The notes under the pieces: model-generated | The model's database searches: none | What the model saw: only the letters and a program-made list of their open reading frames with translations | What the model was told of the DNA's origin: nothing | Shown: positions 13,301 to 22,542 of the stretch, piece after piece | Numbering within the stretch: position 1 is the stretch's first letter | Layout of the letters: each line of letters begins with the position of its first letter | Origin: Streptomyces specialis | GTDB lineage: Bacteria; Actinomycetota; Actinomycetes; Streptomycetales; Streptomycetaceae | Direction of reading: 5' to 3' | DNA length: 64,000 nucleotides | Assembly (NCBI RefSeq): GCF_001493375.1 | Contig: NZ_LN929757.1 | Span: 1-64,000, forward strand | Position numbers and translations under genes: made by a program

Positions 13301-16300
13301 ACCGCGCGAGCGGACGCTGTGCGAGCTGTTCGCGGCCGTCCTCGGGGTGGCCGATGTCGGAGCCGAGGACAACTTCTTCGACCTGGGCGGCGATTCGATC
13401 TCGGTGCTGCGCCTGGTGTCCCGCATGCGGGGAGCGGGCCTGACCGCGACCGCGCGGGACGTGTTCGAGCACCCCACGGTCGCGGAACTGGCCATGGCGG
13501 TGGCGCGGGCCGAACAGCCGGACCCCGCGCCGGCGGACGACGACGGGGTCGGCGAGGCGACACCGACCCCGGTCATGAGCTGGCTCCTGGCGAGCGGCGG
13601 ACCCGCCGTCCGCTCCATCCACCAGGCGATGCTGGTGCGGTGCCGCCCCGGGATCGGCGAGCCGGAGCTGGTGACGGGCCTGCAGGCGGTCCTCGATCAG
13701 CACGACGCGCTGCGGATGCGGCTGACCGGGTCCACCGTGGAGATCACCGGGCCGGGCTCGGTCCTGGCGGGGGACTGCTTCGAGCGGGTCGCGCTGTCCG
13801 GTACGGACGACGACGAGGAGATCGGGCGGGCGGCAGCCGCCGCCGTCGCGCGCCTCGATCCCTGGTCCGGGCGCATGGTGCGGGCCGTCTGGCTCGACCG
13901 GGGGGAACGCCCCGGCCAGGTCCTGCTGGTCCTGCATCACCTGGTCGTGGACGGGGTGTCGTGGCGGGTGCTGGTGCCGGACCTGCGTGCGGCCTGGGAC
14001 GCGGCGGCCGAGGGCGGGACATGGCGGCACGCCAGGCGCGGAACGTCATGGCGGCGCTGGTCACGCCTGCTGACCGAGCAGGCGTCCAGCCCGAGGCGGC
14101 TCGCCGAACTGCCGCTGTGGACCGGGATCACCGAACCGTCCGGCTCTCTCCCGGTCCCGTCCCTCGACCCGGCGGCCGACACCTCGTCCTCGCTGCGGTC
14201 GCTGCGGGTGTCGCTGCCCCCGGACGTGGCGGGACCGGTGCTGTCGACGGTGCCGTCGTTGTTCCACGGCGGTGTCAACGATGTGCTGCTGACCGCGTTC
14301 GCGGTGGCCGTACGACGCCAACTGGCGTCGCTCGGCGGGGCCGGCGCGGCGGTGCTGGTCGAACTGGAGGGGCACGGCCGGGAGTCCGCCGCGATCGGCC
14401 CCGACGTGGACGTGTCCGACACGGTCGGCTGGTTCACCAGCGTGTACCCGGTCCGGCTCGACCCCGGCGACGGCGACCTGGGACAGGCCGTCAAGCGGGT
14501 CAAGGAGCAGTTGCGGGAGATCCCGGACCACGGCATCGGCTACGGCCTGCTGCGCCACCTCAACCCGGAGACGGCCGGGGTGCTGGCCGACCGGCCCGAG
14601 CCGCCGTTCGGCTTCAACTACCTCGGCCGGTTCACCGCCGACAACGGCACCGGCGCCGAGGCCGGGACCGACGCCGAGCTGTTCCTCGTCCCGGCCACGG
14701 ACGGCGCCGAGACCCCGCTGCGCCACCTCATCGATCTGAACGCCGTCACCTACGACCGGGCGAGCGGCCCCGAGCTGTCCGCGCGCTGGTCCTGGGCGGG
14801 GAACCACTTCACCGAGGAGCAGATCGCCGGCCTCGCCGACACGTGGTTCGCCGTCCTGAAGGAACTCGCGGCACTCACGGCGGGCGGCCTGACCCCGTCG
14901 GACCTCATGGTCCCCGTCCCGCAGCGGATGATCGAGCGATGGGAGGCCGGCGACAGGGGAGTCCGGGACATCCTGCCGCTCTCCCCGCTCCAGCAGGGCA
15001 TGTGGTTCCACGCGCGGTATGCCCAGGAACACGAAGCCGGGGCCGAAACCGAAGCCGGAGCCGGGTCCGCCGGCGGGGCCGACGCGTATCTCGTGCAACG
15101 GGTCCTGGAGCTGCGCGGCGACGTCCGGAGCGATGCCCTGCGGGCCGCCGCCGCGGAGCTGCTGCGGCGCCATCCGCATCTCGCCGCCGGGTTCTTCGAC
15201 GACGGGCTGGAATCACCGGTGCAGGTGGTGCCCCGCGATGTCGAGCCGCCGTGGCGGGAGATCGACCTGTCCGGCCTCGCGGAGGACGACCGCCGGCGCG
15301 AGCTGGCGGACATCGTCACCGACGACCGGAACCGGCGCTTCCGTCCGTCCCGCCCACCGCTGCTGCGTTTCACCCTGGTCCGGCTCGCTCCCGGCGATGC
15401 CCGCCTGGTGTTCACCCACCACCACATCCTGCTGGACGGCTGGTCCAGCCCGCTGCTCATACGTGAACTGTTCACGCTGTACCGGTCGGGCGCCGACCAG
15501 GCGGCGCTGCCGTCCCCGACGCCGTACCGGCAGTACCTGACATGGCTGCGGGAACAGGACCGGGAGGCGGCACGCGCCGCGTGGCGGGACGCACTGGCCG
15601 GGCTCACCGGGCCGACCCGGCTGCTTCCCGGCTCCCCGGCACGGGACGCGGCGGCCGAGCCGGCCTCGACCCGCGTCCAGCTCTCGCCGGAGCTGACCGA
15701 GACACTCACCGCCCACGCCCGGACGTGGGGTATCACCCTGAACACGCTCGTCCAGGGCGCGTGGGCCCTGCTGCTGGGGCGGGTGACCGGAAGCGGTGAC
15801 GTGGTGTTCGGCACGACCGTGTCGATCCGCCCGCCGGAGCTGCCGGGCAGCGCTCACATGATCGGACTGCTGATCAACACGGTCCCGGTCCGGGTCCGGC
15901 TGCGCCCCGAGGAGCCGATCGCCGCGTTCCTGACCCGGCTCCAGCGGGAGCAGGCGGCCCTCGTGCCGCACCAGCACGTGGAGCTGACCGAGCTTCAACG
16001 GCTGGCCGGGGTCCCGGAGCTGTTCGACACGCTGACCGTGTTCGAGAACTACCCGCACGACGCCCCGTCCGGTGGCGGCGTCGGCGGGGACGTCCGGGTG
16101 TCGAACGGCGGCGGGCACGGCGGCGCCGCGTCCCACTACCCCCTCACCCTCGTCACCATGCCGGGACAGCGGCTCACCTTCGAGTTCGGCTACCGCCCCG
16201 ATGTCCTCGGCGCGGCCGACGTCGCGGTGATCACCCGCCGGTTCACCCGGCTGCTGGAAACGGTGGCCAGGGACCCCGAGCGGCGGCTCGTCGCGATCGA

Positions 16301-16688
16301 CCTGCTGGACGACGAGGAACGACGCCTTGTCCTTGACGAGTGGAATGACACGGTTCGGTCGGTGTCTTGTGAGTCGTTGCCGGTGTTGTTCGAGCGGCAG
16401 GTTGTGCGGTCGCCGGATGCGGTGGCGGTGGTTTCCGCGGGTGTTTCGTTGAGTTATGCGGAGTTGAATGCGCGGGCGAATCGGTTGGCGCGGTATTTGG
16501 TGGGTTTGGGGGCGGGGCCGGAGCGGTGTGTTGTGGTGGTGGTGCCGCGTTCGGTGGATCTGGTGGTGGTGTTGCTGGCGGTGTTGAAGTCGGGGGCGGC
16601 GTATGTGCCGGTGGATCCGGAGCTGCCGGTGGAGCGGGTGCGGTTCCTGGTGGGTGATGTGGGTGCGGTGTGTGTGGTGGCGGGGGTT
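10392..16688 (+). CDS. Nonribosomal peptide synthetase, second subunit, part 1 (C-A-PCP-E-C-A...)
   Basis: The subunit starts at ATG 10392, one base into the stop of the upstream NRPS, so the two are translationally coupled. It opens with a C domain of the type that follows an E domain (LPLSPLQ start, HHILLDG at 10827), which fits the upstream epimerase. A4 spans 11760-13250 (tentative code DALMVGAVCK). PCP4 has its GGDS serine at 13395. A second E domain covers 13560-14930, then another C domain with LPLSPLQ spans 14960-16310, then the start of the last A domain. The coding sequence stops abruptly at about 16689, where adapter begins. The next pieces of the same protein are at 16882 and 17469. 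From about 16340 codon usage shifts to G/T-ending codons. Predicted residues: a D-amino acid at position 4, then the residue loaded by the broken A domain. Confidence 0.92.
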
Positions 16689-16689
16689 T

Positions 16690-16881
16690 CCACATCTTCG
16701 GGGCCACGAGACAGGGAGCAATCTCGTTTGCCGTCTTCTTCTTGCATAACAGTATATTATGTCCTTATCTACCTTTATTCTTCTTTGACTTCTTCTCCTG
16801 ACTTGTTTAGAACAGACGAGAGGTCCGGAGGAGAGGTGCTGAGGGGTGGAAGGGGAGAGACAGATAAGAGAAAGAGACAGG
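16690..16881. other. Adapter block inside the NRPS gene (artefact)
   Basis: Bases 16691-16712 match the Nextera read-2 end followed by CCACGAGAC. Bases 16713-16720 are an index-sized octamer. Bases 16721-16744 match the P7 tail (ATCTCGTATGCCGTCTTC-like, two or three mismatches). Noise follows to about 16862, and 16863-16880 is a degenerate mosaic end (GATAAGAGAAAGAGACAG). Local GC is far lower than in the surroundings. About 25-40 residues of the A domain between its core motifs 2 and 3 appear to be missing. Confidence 0.95.
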
Positions 16882-17331
16882 TATGGGGCGGGGGATGTGG
16901 GGGATGGTGAGCGGTGTGCTCCGTTGCGGGTGGAGTATCCGGCTTATGTGATTTACACGTCGGGGACGACGGGTGTGCCGAAGGGTGTGGTGGTGGCGCA
17001 TGCGGGTGTGGTGAACCGGCTGGTGTGGATGGTGGAGCGGTTCGGTTTGTCGGTGGGGGACCGGGTGGTGCAGAAGACGCCGGCTGGTTTCGATGTGTCG
17101 GTGTGGGAGTTTTTCGCGACGTTGTTGTCGGGTGCGGCTTTGGTGGTGGTGCCGCCTGGTGAGCATCGGGACGCGGAGCGGGTGGCGGAGCTGATCGGGC
17201 GTGAGGGGGTGACGGTCGCGCATTTCGTGCCGTCGATGCTGCGGGTTTTGCTGGGGGTGGCGGGCCGGGAGCGGTTGGCGGGGTTGCGGCAGGTCGTCTG
17301 TAGTGGTGAGGCGTTGCCGGGTGAGGTGGCG
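16882..17331 (+). CDS. NRPS second subunit, part 2: core of the last A domain (fragment)
   Basis: This fragment continues the adenylation domain after the adapter block. It contains core motif A3 ([11 protein letters not shown], about 16948-16980), A4 (FDVSVWEFF) and the region up to CSGEALPGE. Hand alignment to GrsA gives the first six specificity residues as D-V-W-H-V-S, which match the well-known serine-type code; the last residues are lost. No start codon belongs here: it is an internal fragment of a broken gene. Codons end mostly in G or T (GTG, TTG, GCG, GGT), unlike the C-ending neighbours, as in the piece before and the first 150 bases of the piece after. The A5 motif (YGPTE) is missing at the following junction. 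Confidence 0.88.
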
Positions 17332-17468
17332 GGCTCTTTGTCAACTCTGAAGGCGGCGGACGGGTGGGATGGACGCGCGTGTGTGTGCAGCGTAGTAATG
17401 AAGCAGTGGGCAAACGGGGTTTCTGCCTGGCTCGTGGGCTCGGGGATGGGTGGTGAATAAGGAGAGGG
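17332..17468. other. Adapter block inside the NRPS gene (artefact)
   Basis: Bases 17430-17443 (GCTCGTGGGCTCGG) match the Nextera read-2 adapter, followed by a degenerate mosaic end to about 17467. Bases 17399-17420 weakly resemble the P7 primer (GAAGCAGTGGGC...). Roughly 60-80 residues of the A domain, including the YGPTE and part of the PIG-NT region, are absent between the flanking pieces. Confidence 0.88.
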
Positions 17469-18953
17469 TTGTATCTGGCGGGGGTGGGTCTGGCCCGGGG
17501 GTATCTGGGGCGTCCTTCGCTGACGGCGGGGCGGTTTGTGGCGTGTCCGTTCGGCTCGGTGGGTGAGCGGATGTACCGGACCGGGGATCTGGTGCGGTGG
17601 GGCGCGGACGGGAACCTGGAGTACCTGGGCCGCTCCGACGATCAGGTGAAGATCCGCGGCCACCGCATCGAACCCGGCGAGATCCAGGCCGTCCTGGCCG
17701 AGCACGAGGACGTGACCGAGGCCGTCGTGATCGCCCGGCGCGATCACTCCGGAGACCAGCAACTGATCGCCTACGCCGTTCCGCACCGGGACGCGCGGCC
17801 GAAGGCCGCTGTGCTGCCGGGCACGCTCACCGGGTTCCTGCGCGAGCGCCTGCCCGGCCCCATGGTGCCGGCGGCGATGGTCCTCCTCGACGCGATCCCG
17901 CTGACCCCGAACGGCAAGCTCGACCGACGAGCCCTGCCCGCACCCGACTTCGCGGGCGCGGCCGGAACCGGCACACCGCTCAGCCCACGGGAAGAGCTGC
18001 TGTGCGGCCTGTTCGCCGAGGTCCTGGGACTGCCCCGGGTCGGGCTGACGGAGGACTTCTTCGACCTCGGCGGCCACTCCCTGCTCGCGACACGGCTGGT
18101 GTCCCGCATGCGGGAAACGCTGGGCGTGGACCTTTCGGTCCGCTCGGTGTTCGAGGCACCCACCGTCGCCGAGCTGGCCCGACGGACCGGAAGCGAGCAC
18201 AGCGGCGACGACTTCGACGTGCTGCTCCCGCTCCGTCCCAAGGGGTCGCTGACACCGTTGTTCTGCGTCCATCCCGTCGTGGGACTGAGCTGGACCTACG
18301 CGCGGCTGCTGGCACACCTGGGCTCCGACCGTCCCGTGTACGGGCTCCAGGCCCGCGCCATCAACGACGCCGCGAAGGCTCCGGAGAGCATCGAGGCCAT
18401 GGCCGACGACTACATCGAGCACATGCGCCGGGTGCGGCCGGCCGGCCCGTACGCACTGCTCGGGTGGTCGTTCGGCGGAGTCGTCTGTCACGCCATCGCG
18501 GCGAAGTTGCAGGCCATGGGCGAACAGGTCGAGCTGCTCGTGATGCTCGACTCCCGGGTCCCGGACGGCCAGGACCCACTGATCACCGAGGACGAGGACG
18601 CCCTGCTCACGGAGAAGATGAAACGGGCGGGCGTCGGCGAAGAGGCGCTGGCGGAGTATCTGGCCCAGCTCGAACCGGCCTTGCGTGACCGCGTCCTCCA
18701 GCGCGAACAGGGCATCGCCCGCGCGGCGGTCCGCAACAACACCCTGCTGCGGACGTTCGTACCGGGCCGGATCGAGGGCGATCTCCTCTTCTTCACCGCG
18801 GGCGACGGTTCCGCCGTCGCCGAGTCCTGGCGCGAACACGTGGCGGGCAGGGTGCTGAATCACAACATCCCTTGCGAGCACCGGGACATGCTCACCCCGG
18901 GACCGGTCGCACGGCTCGCGGAGATCATCACCCGCCACATCGGACAAAGCTGA
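17469..18953 (+). CDS. NRPS second subunit, part 3: A-domain end, PCP and terminal thioesterase
   Basis: This is the 3' end of the assembly line. It resumes at [15 protein letters not shown] (A-domain core 6), continues through GDLVRW and the A10 lysine motif NGKLD, then a PCP with [15 protein letters not shown] (phosphopantetheine serine codon 18078). A type I thioesterase follows at about 18230-18953 with nucleophile motif GWSFGG (serine codon 18468) and a late histidine in CEHRDML. The TE releases the finished peptide by hydrolysis or cyclisation. The TTG at 17469 is not a genuine start; the piece belongs to the gene that begins at 10392. The stop lies 22 bases before the prenyltransferase ATG, so the two are probably co-transcribed. 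Codon usage returns to C-ending at about 17620. Confidence 0.92.
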   Translation: MYLAGVGLARGYLGRPSLTAGRFVACPFGSVGERMYRTGDLVRWGADGNLEYLGRSDDQVKIRGHRIEPGEIQAVLAEHEDVTEAVVIARRDHSGDQQLIAYAVPHRDARPKAAVLPGTLTGFLRERLPGPMVPAAMVLLDAIPLTPNGKLDRRALPAPDFAGAAGTGTPLSPREELLCGLFAEVLGLPRVGLTEDFFDLGGHSLLATRLVSRMRETLGVDLSVRSVFEAPTVAELARRTGSEHSGDDFDVLLPLRPKGSLTPLFCVHPVVGLSWTYARLLAHLGSDRPVYGLQARAINDAAKAPESIEAMADDYIEHMRRVRPAGPYALLGWSFGGVVCHAIAAKLQAMGEQVELLVMLDSRVPDGQDPLITEDEDALLTEKMKRAGVGEEALAEYLAQLEPALRDRVLQREQGIARAAVRNNTLLRTFVPGRIEGDLLFFTAGDGSAVAESWREHVAGRVLNHNIPCEHRDMLTPGPVARLAEIITRHIGQS

Positions 18954-18975
18954 CCACAGGGAAGGACGACCATCG

Positions 18976-20091
18976 ATGACCAGCGTGCGATTCCGCCCCT
19001 GGCCGCTCGCGGCCGACTACATACCCACCTCCTACGGCGATCTGATCAACACCTACGTCGAGGGTGCCTGCCGGCACCTCGGTCTCTCCACGGCCGATCT
19101 GGTGCCGCAGGCGAAAGCCCTGACGTCGGTGCTGGGCGCGTGGGCTTCCGCCCCCCTGTCGAACTTCGAGCACCACACGTCATGGGTGGCGAACAACGGG
19201 GCGCCGCTGGAGTTCTCCATCGCCCACTCGGCATCGGGGATCGTCGGAGTCCGTGTCCTGCTGGAGGCTCTGCGGGAACCGGTGACGCCTCGCTCGTGCC
19301 AGCAGGAAGGGCACGCGTTCACACTGCGGCTCGCCGAGGAGTTCGGCGTGCACCTGGGCCGCTACCACGAGATCGAGGACCTCTTCCGGTCCGAGGACGA
19401 ACCCCGCGGACCCTTCTCCTTGATGCACGCCGCGGCGCTGTCACCCAAGGGCGAACCGCCGCTGTTCAAGTTATATCTCAACCCCGGGGCCACGGGCGCC
19501 CCGCCCTCGTCCGTGGCCGCCGAGGCGCTGCGCCGCCTGGGCCTGGCCGAGCAGTGGGCGGCGGTCGTCGACCACTTCCCGGGCGGCGATCTCGACGCTC
19601 CCGGGCACGAGGTGGCCCTCGTCGGGCTCGACCTGTCCGCGGACGAGGACGCGCGGGTGAGGGTCTACCTGCGACACACGGGCGTCGACGCCGAGGCCGT
19701 CGAGCGGGCCGGCGCCGTGGCGGCGGACCACCGGGAAGGGGTGTTCGCCCGGGTCGTCCGCGCGATCGGCGGCGAGGTACCGGTGGCGCGCTGGACGAAG
19801 GCCCCGATGACCTGCCTGACCTTCCGTCGGGACCACGCCGTGCCGTCGTCGGCGACCCTGTACTGCCCGCTGGAGCCGAATCTCGTCAACGACGGGGTCG
19901 CCGCGGAACGGGCCGCCCTGGTGATGTCCATGGCGGGTGTGGATCCCTCGCTGTACCGGGCCACGGTGGCCGCGATCTCCGGCCCGGAACCGCGCCGCCT
20001 GCGCCGGCTGAGCTGGGTCGCCTACAAGAACCCCGCCGCCCCCGTGTGCACGCTGTACGCCGGCCTGAACAGCCCGGGCGGCGAGGCATGA
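18976..20091 (+). CDS. DMATS-type aromatic (indole) prenyltransferase
   Basis: This 371-residue soluble enzyme of the ABBA/DMATS fold transfers a prenyl group from its diphosphate to an aromatic ring, usually Trp or Tyr or a peptide containing one. Family features are the PLEFSI segment holding the probable catalytic Glu, and the Lys/Arg/Tyr diphosphate-binding strands FKLYLNP, RVYLRH, TLYCPLEP and CTLYAGL. Length is typical of bacterial members (350-390). A GAAGGA ribosome-binding site precedes ATG 18976, 22 bases after the NRPS stop, so it likely decorates the peptide or a precursor amino acid. The leucine of FKLYLN is encoded by TTA (19471-19473), which in Streptomyces suggests bldA-dependent translation. 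Regiochemistry and prenyl donor cannot be read from the sequence. Confidence 0.92.
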   Translation: MTSVRFRPWPLAADYIPTSYGDLINTYVEGACRHLGLSTADLVPQAKALTSVLGAWASAPLSNFEHHTSWVANNGAPLEFSIAHSASGIVGVRVLLEALREPVTPRSCQQEGHAFTLRLAEEFGVHLGRYHEIEDLFRSEDEPRGPFSLMHAAALSPKGEPPLFKLYLNPGATGAPPSSVAAEALRRLGLAEQWAAVVDHFPGGDLDAPGHEVALVGLDLSADEDARVRVYLRHTGVDAEAVERAGAVAADHREGVFARVVRAIGGEVPVARWTKAPMTCLTFRRDHAVPSSATLYCPLEPNLVNDGVAAERAALVMSMAGVDPSLYRATVAAISGPEPRRLRRLSWVAYKNPAAPVCTLYAGLNSPGGEA

Positions 20092-20116
20092 GAGGCGAGG
20101 CGTGAAAGGGGCGCCG

Positions 20117-20190
20117 TCAGGCGTTCCGTGACAGGCGGTTCAGGAAGGCTTCCCAGGTCGGGGGGAACCAGATGGGGGGACGGGGGTCCG
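20117..20190 (-). pseudogene. C-terminal fragment of an unidentified gene, cut by adapter
   Basis: Reading leftwards from the adapter edge, an open frame gives about 22 residues ending PPTWEAFLNRLSRNA and a TGA at 20119-20117. The pattern (aromatic/Trp, then AFL and a short charged tail) vaguely resembles the C-termini of DUF397 proteins, but it is too short to assign. If real, it is a gene convergent with the prenyltransferase whose body is lost at the junction. Confidence 0.3.
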
Positions 20191-20192
20191 TT

Positions 20193-20319
20193 TCTGTCTC
20201 TTCTACACCTCTGACGCTGCCGGCGAAGAGGGGAGGGTAGGTGTAGGGGGGCGTCGGCTGCTTTCAGCAGAGAAGACATAGAGAAGCCAGGCGGACACGG
20301 TACTACTCAACGGATGCAT
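20193..20319. other. Adapter block (artefact)
   Basis: Bases 20193-20226 match the reverse complement of the Nextera read-1 adapter (CTGTCTCTTaTACACaTCTG, then ACGCTGCCGACGA with few mismatches). GTGTAG at 20242-20247 starts a degenerate P5 tail. The remainder to about 20319 is noise. Nothing biological is visible here. It marks an assembly break between the NRPS/prenyltransferase region and what follows. Confidence 0.95.
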
Positions 20320-20480
20320 CGGCAGGCCGCGGTCTCCGGCCCGGAACCAACCGGCCTCGGCCGGCTGAGCTGGGTGCCCTACAAGACCCCCGCCGCCCGG
20401 CCTGTTCAGGCCGGCGTACAGCGTGCGCACGGGGGCGGCGGGGTTCTTGTAGGCGACCCAGCTCAGCCGGCGCAGGCGGT
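20320..20480. repeat. Fold-back chimera of the prenyltransferase 3' end (inverted repeat)
   Basis: Bases about 20327-20400 are an imperfect forward copy of prenyltransferase bases about 19974-20046 (encoding SGPEP..RLSWV.YK.PAA). Bases about 20401-20480 are a nearly exact reverse complement of 20002-20077, with one mismatch seen. The inverted copy meets the leftward gene at a shared CGCCTGCG stretch (TEYRLR), which looks like microhomology-driven template switching. The order and orientation of sequence on the two sides is therefore not established. Confidence 0.8.
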
Positions 20481-20679
20481 ACTCCGTGAACTTCCGCGCG
20501 ATCTCGTCGGCGATGCCCGTGCGGAGGGAGAAGAACGTGCCGGCCACCCGTTCCGCCGGGATCGCCACCGTCCGGGCGCCGCGGCCCAGGGCGTCGCCGA
20601 TCAGGTCGAGGGCGCTGCCGTGACCGTCCAGCGGTGGGCCGGCCGGGGGGCAGAACAGGACGGGCGTGCCGTCCACCAT
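20481..20679 (-). pseudogene. DUF4180-like domain, truncated
   Basis: From ATG 20679 the frame reads MVDGTPVLFCPPAGPPL, then ALDLIGDALGRGARTVAIP, FFSLRTGIADEIARKF and TEYRLR. This is the conserved N-terminal half of small DUF4180 proteins, which are about 115-120 residues long. The expected continuation after YRLR is replaced by the inverted prenyltransferase copy, so the gene is truncated. The frame is continuous with the kinase upstream, with no stop between them. Function of the family is unknown to me. Confidence 0.6.
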
Positions 20680-21318
20680 CACCACCGGGCTGATGATCCG
20701 GTCGCAACGGGACCTCGACTCCTCCACCAGCGCGGCGTTGGGGCGGTCGTTGCCGTCGATCCAGGCCCGTGCCGCCTCCGGCGTCCGGCCGTGCGCCGTA
20801 TGGCGGCGCATCAGCCGCGCGTCGCGCAGCGCGTCCGGGGCGTCGACGTACCACACCTCCGCCATCAGCGACCTGGCCTCCCGCCAGCCGGGCAGGTCGG
20901 CGGCCAGGCAGTTCCCCTCGGCGACGATCAGCCGGGCGCCCGGCGGCACCCGGTGGCGGGCGGCCACGGGCTCGTCCAGGGCGCGGTCGAAGTCGGGAAC
21001 GTACACGTCGCGCGGCCCGTCGTCCGCGAGGCGCCGCAGCAGCGCCGCGAACCCCCACGCGTCGAAGCTCGGCTCGGAGCCCTTCCGGTCGCGCAGGCCG
21101 AGGCGGTCCAACTGGGCGTTGGAGAGGTGGAAGCCGTCCAGCGGCACGTACGCGGCCTCGTCGCCCAGGGCCCCGGCGAGCGCGCGGGCCAGCGTGGACT
21201 TCCCGGTGCCCGGCGGGCCGGTGAGGCCCAGCACCGCGCGCCCGCCGTCCCGGAGCAGGGCCCGCGCGTCGGCCGCCAGCAGGGGCGCGTCGGCGCGGAA
21301 CGGCCCTTCGAGATCCAT
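20680..21318 (-). CDS. P-loop nucleoside/nucleotide kinase family protein
   Basis: About 213 residues from ATG 21318. The Walker A motif is GPPGTGKSTLARAL near residue 35. A PLDGFHLSN motif, then VPDFDRALDEPV and VAEGNCLAAD are typical of the phosphoribulokinase/uridine kinase/pantothenate-kinase-like group annotated as nucleoside/nucleotide kinase. The exact phosphate acceptor is not evident. The frame has no stop where the family normally ends (about 205-215 residues, near RSRCDRIIS) and runs into a DUF4180-like segment, so either a real fusion or a joining error sits near 20680. The start lies 9 bases downstream of the ligase stop on the same strand, so the two are probably one operon. Confidence 0.8.
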
Positions 21319-21327
21319 GGCCGCACC

Positions 21328-22323
21328 CTACGGCCAGGCGGGGAGCAGGACGTCCGCCGGGTCCTTGTCCGGTCGCAGCCCGCGCCAGGACGGCTGCCGC
21401 AGGCGGCGGTCCCTGGTCCAGGCCCGGTACGCGACCTCGCCGACGAGCCGCGGCTCCGCCCAGCGCGCGGTGCGGGCGTGTTCGCGCGGAACGGGGTCGT
21501 CGAACGGGCTGCCGCGCCGTGCCAGCGGCGTCAGCGCGTCGAGGAGACCGGCGAGCGCGGCCTCGGTGAAGCCGCTGCCGACGTGCCCGATGTAGTGCAG
21601 CCGGCCCTCGTCGTCGTGGGCGCCGAGCAGCAGCGAGCCGACCGTTCCCGAGCGGCGGCCGTCGCCGGGCTGCCAGCCGCCGACGATCGCCTCCTGGGTC
21701 CGCACCAGCGGCTTCTTGAGCCACATCCGTGAGCGGCGGCCCGGCTGGTAGGGGGAGTCGAGGCGTTTCGCCATCAGCCCCTCCAGGCCGTTCCGTTCGG
21801 CCACGTCCAGCAGCGCCCCGGGGCCGAGGCCCTCGTCGGCCGCGTAGTACCGGGGGACGGCGAGCCCCTCCTGCTCGGCGGCGTCCGTGGCGACCAGCCC
21901 GCTCAGCGCGGCGCGCCGCCGCTCGTAGGGCTCGGCGATCAGCGTTTCGCCGTCCAGCAGCAGGAGGTCGAACGCGAAGAAGACCACCGGCTGCGCGGCC
22001 AGCAGCCGCGCGCCGGGGCTGTGGCGCTGGTGGCGGCGCTGGAGGAGGCCGAAGTCGGGCCGGCCGCGTTCGTCCAGCGCCACGATCTCGCCGTCCAGGA
22101 CGGCCGACCGGCCGCCGAGGGTCGCGCGGGCGGCGTCCCCCAGCTCCGGGTAGGTGGCGGTGATGTCGATGCCGTTGCGACTGGTGAGGCGGGTGGCGCC
22201 GCCGCGCGCGGCCCGCAGGCAGCAGCGGTAGCCGTCCCACTTGAACTCGTACGCCCAGGGGCCGCTGGGCAGTTCGCCCTCCACGGCCAGTATCGGCGGG
22301 ACCGGGTCCGGGATCTCCTCCAT
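21328..22323 (-). CDS. ATP-dependent DNA ligase (LigD/LigC ligase-domain type)
   Basis: A 331-residue ATP-dependent ligase that seals nicks and ends through a lysine-AMP intermediate. The adenylation lysine is K28 in EFKWDGYR. Further nucleotidyltransferase motifs are VLDGEIVALD, FFAFDLLLLDG, EGLMAKR and MWLKKPLVR. The C-terminal OB-fold part contains GHVGSGFTE. Length matches stand-alone ligase-domain proteins of actinobacterial NHEJ systems; no polymerase or nuclease domain is attached and no Ku gene is in the window. ATG 22323 is chosen because the protein begins directly with the usual N-terminal strand. The kinase gene follows 9 bases downstream. Confidence 0.92.
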   Translation of the reverse strand: MEEIPDPVPPILAVEGELPSGPWAYEFKWDGYRCCLRAARGGATRLTSRNGIDITATYPELGDAARATLGGRSAVLDGEIVALDERGRPDFGLLQRRHQRHSPGARLLAAQPVVFFAFDLLLLDGETLIAEPYERRRAALSGLVATDAAEQEGLAVPRYYAADEGLGPGALLDVAERNGLEGLMAKRLDSPYQPGRRSRMWLKKPLVRTQEAIVGGWQPGDGRRSGTVGSLLLGAHDDEGRLHYIGHVGSGFTEAALAGLLDALTPLARRGSPFDDPVPREHARTARWAEPRLVGEVAYRAWTRDRRLRQPSWRGLRPDKDPADVLLPAWP

Positions 22324-22446
22324 GGCCCCCAGTAGACGCCGCCCCCGCCGCCGGTCCGGGCAGCGTCACCGGAACGGCCGACATCAGCGCGTCACAAGTG
22401 GCTCATGCGCCCCGCATATGGCGCTCTGCAATTTTCAGGTTATCTG

Positions 22447-22475
22447 TTGCGACATGAACTTGGCAGTGAGATAGT
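22447..22475 (+). promoter_or_regulatory. Candidate sigma-70-type promoter
   Basis: TTGCGA (22447-22452) and GATAGT (22470-22475) are separated by 17 bases, in an unusually AT-rich stretch about 70 bases upstream of the HATPase ATG. This is good agreement with HrdB-type promoters, by inspection only. Confidence 0.45.
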
Positions 22476-22542
22476 ACAGTTGACAACTTGTCCAGCACGC
22501 TGGGGCGCCGCCGCGGCAACGGCAGACGAAAGGCGAGATGCC

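Noticed and set aside
16690-17468. Low-GC islands in the NRPS as a mobile element, intron or regulatory insertion
   Set aside because: They match P7/read-2 adapter sequence with index octamers; no terminal repeats, target duplication or splice features are present.
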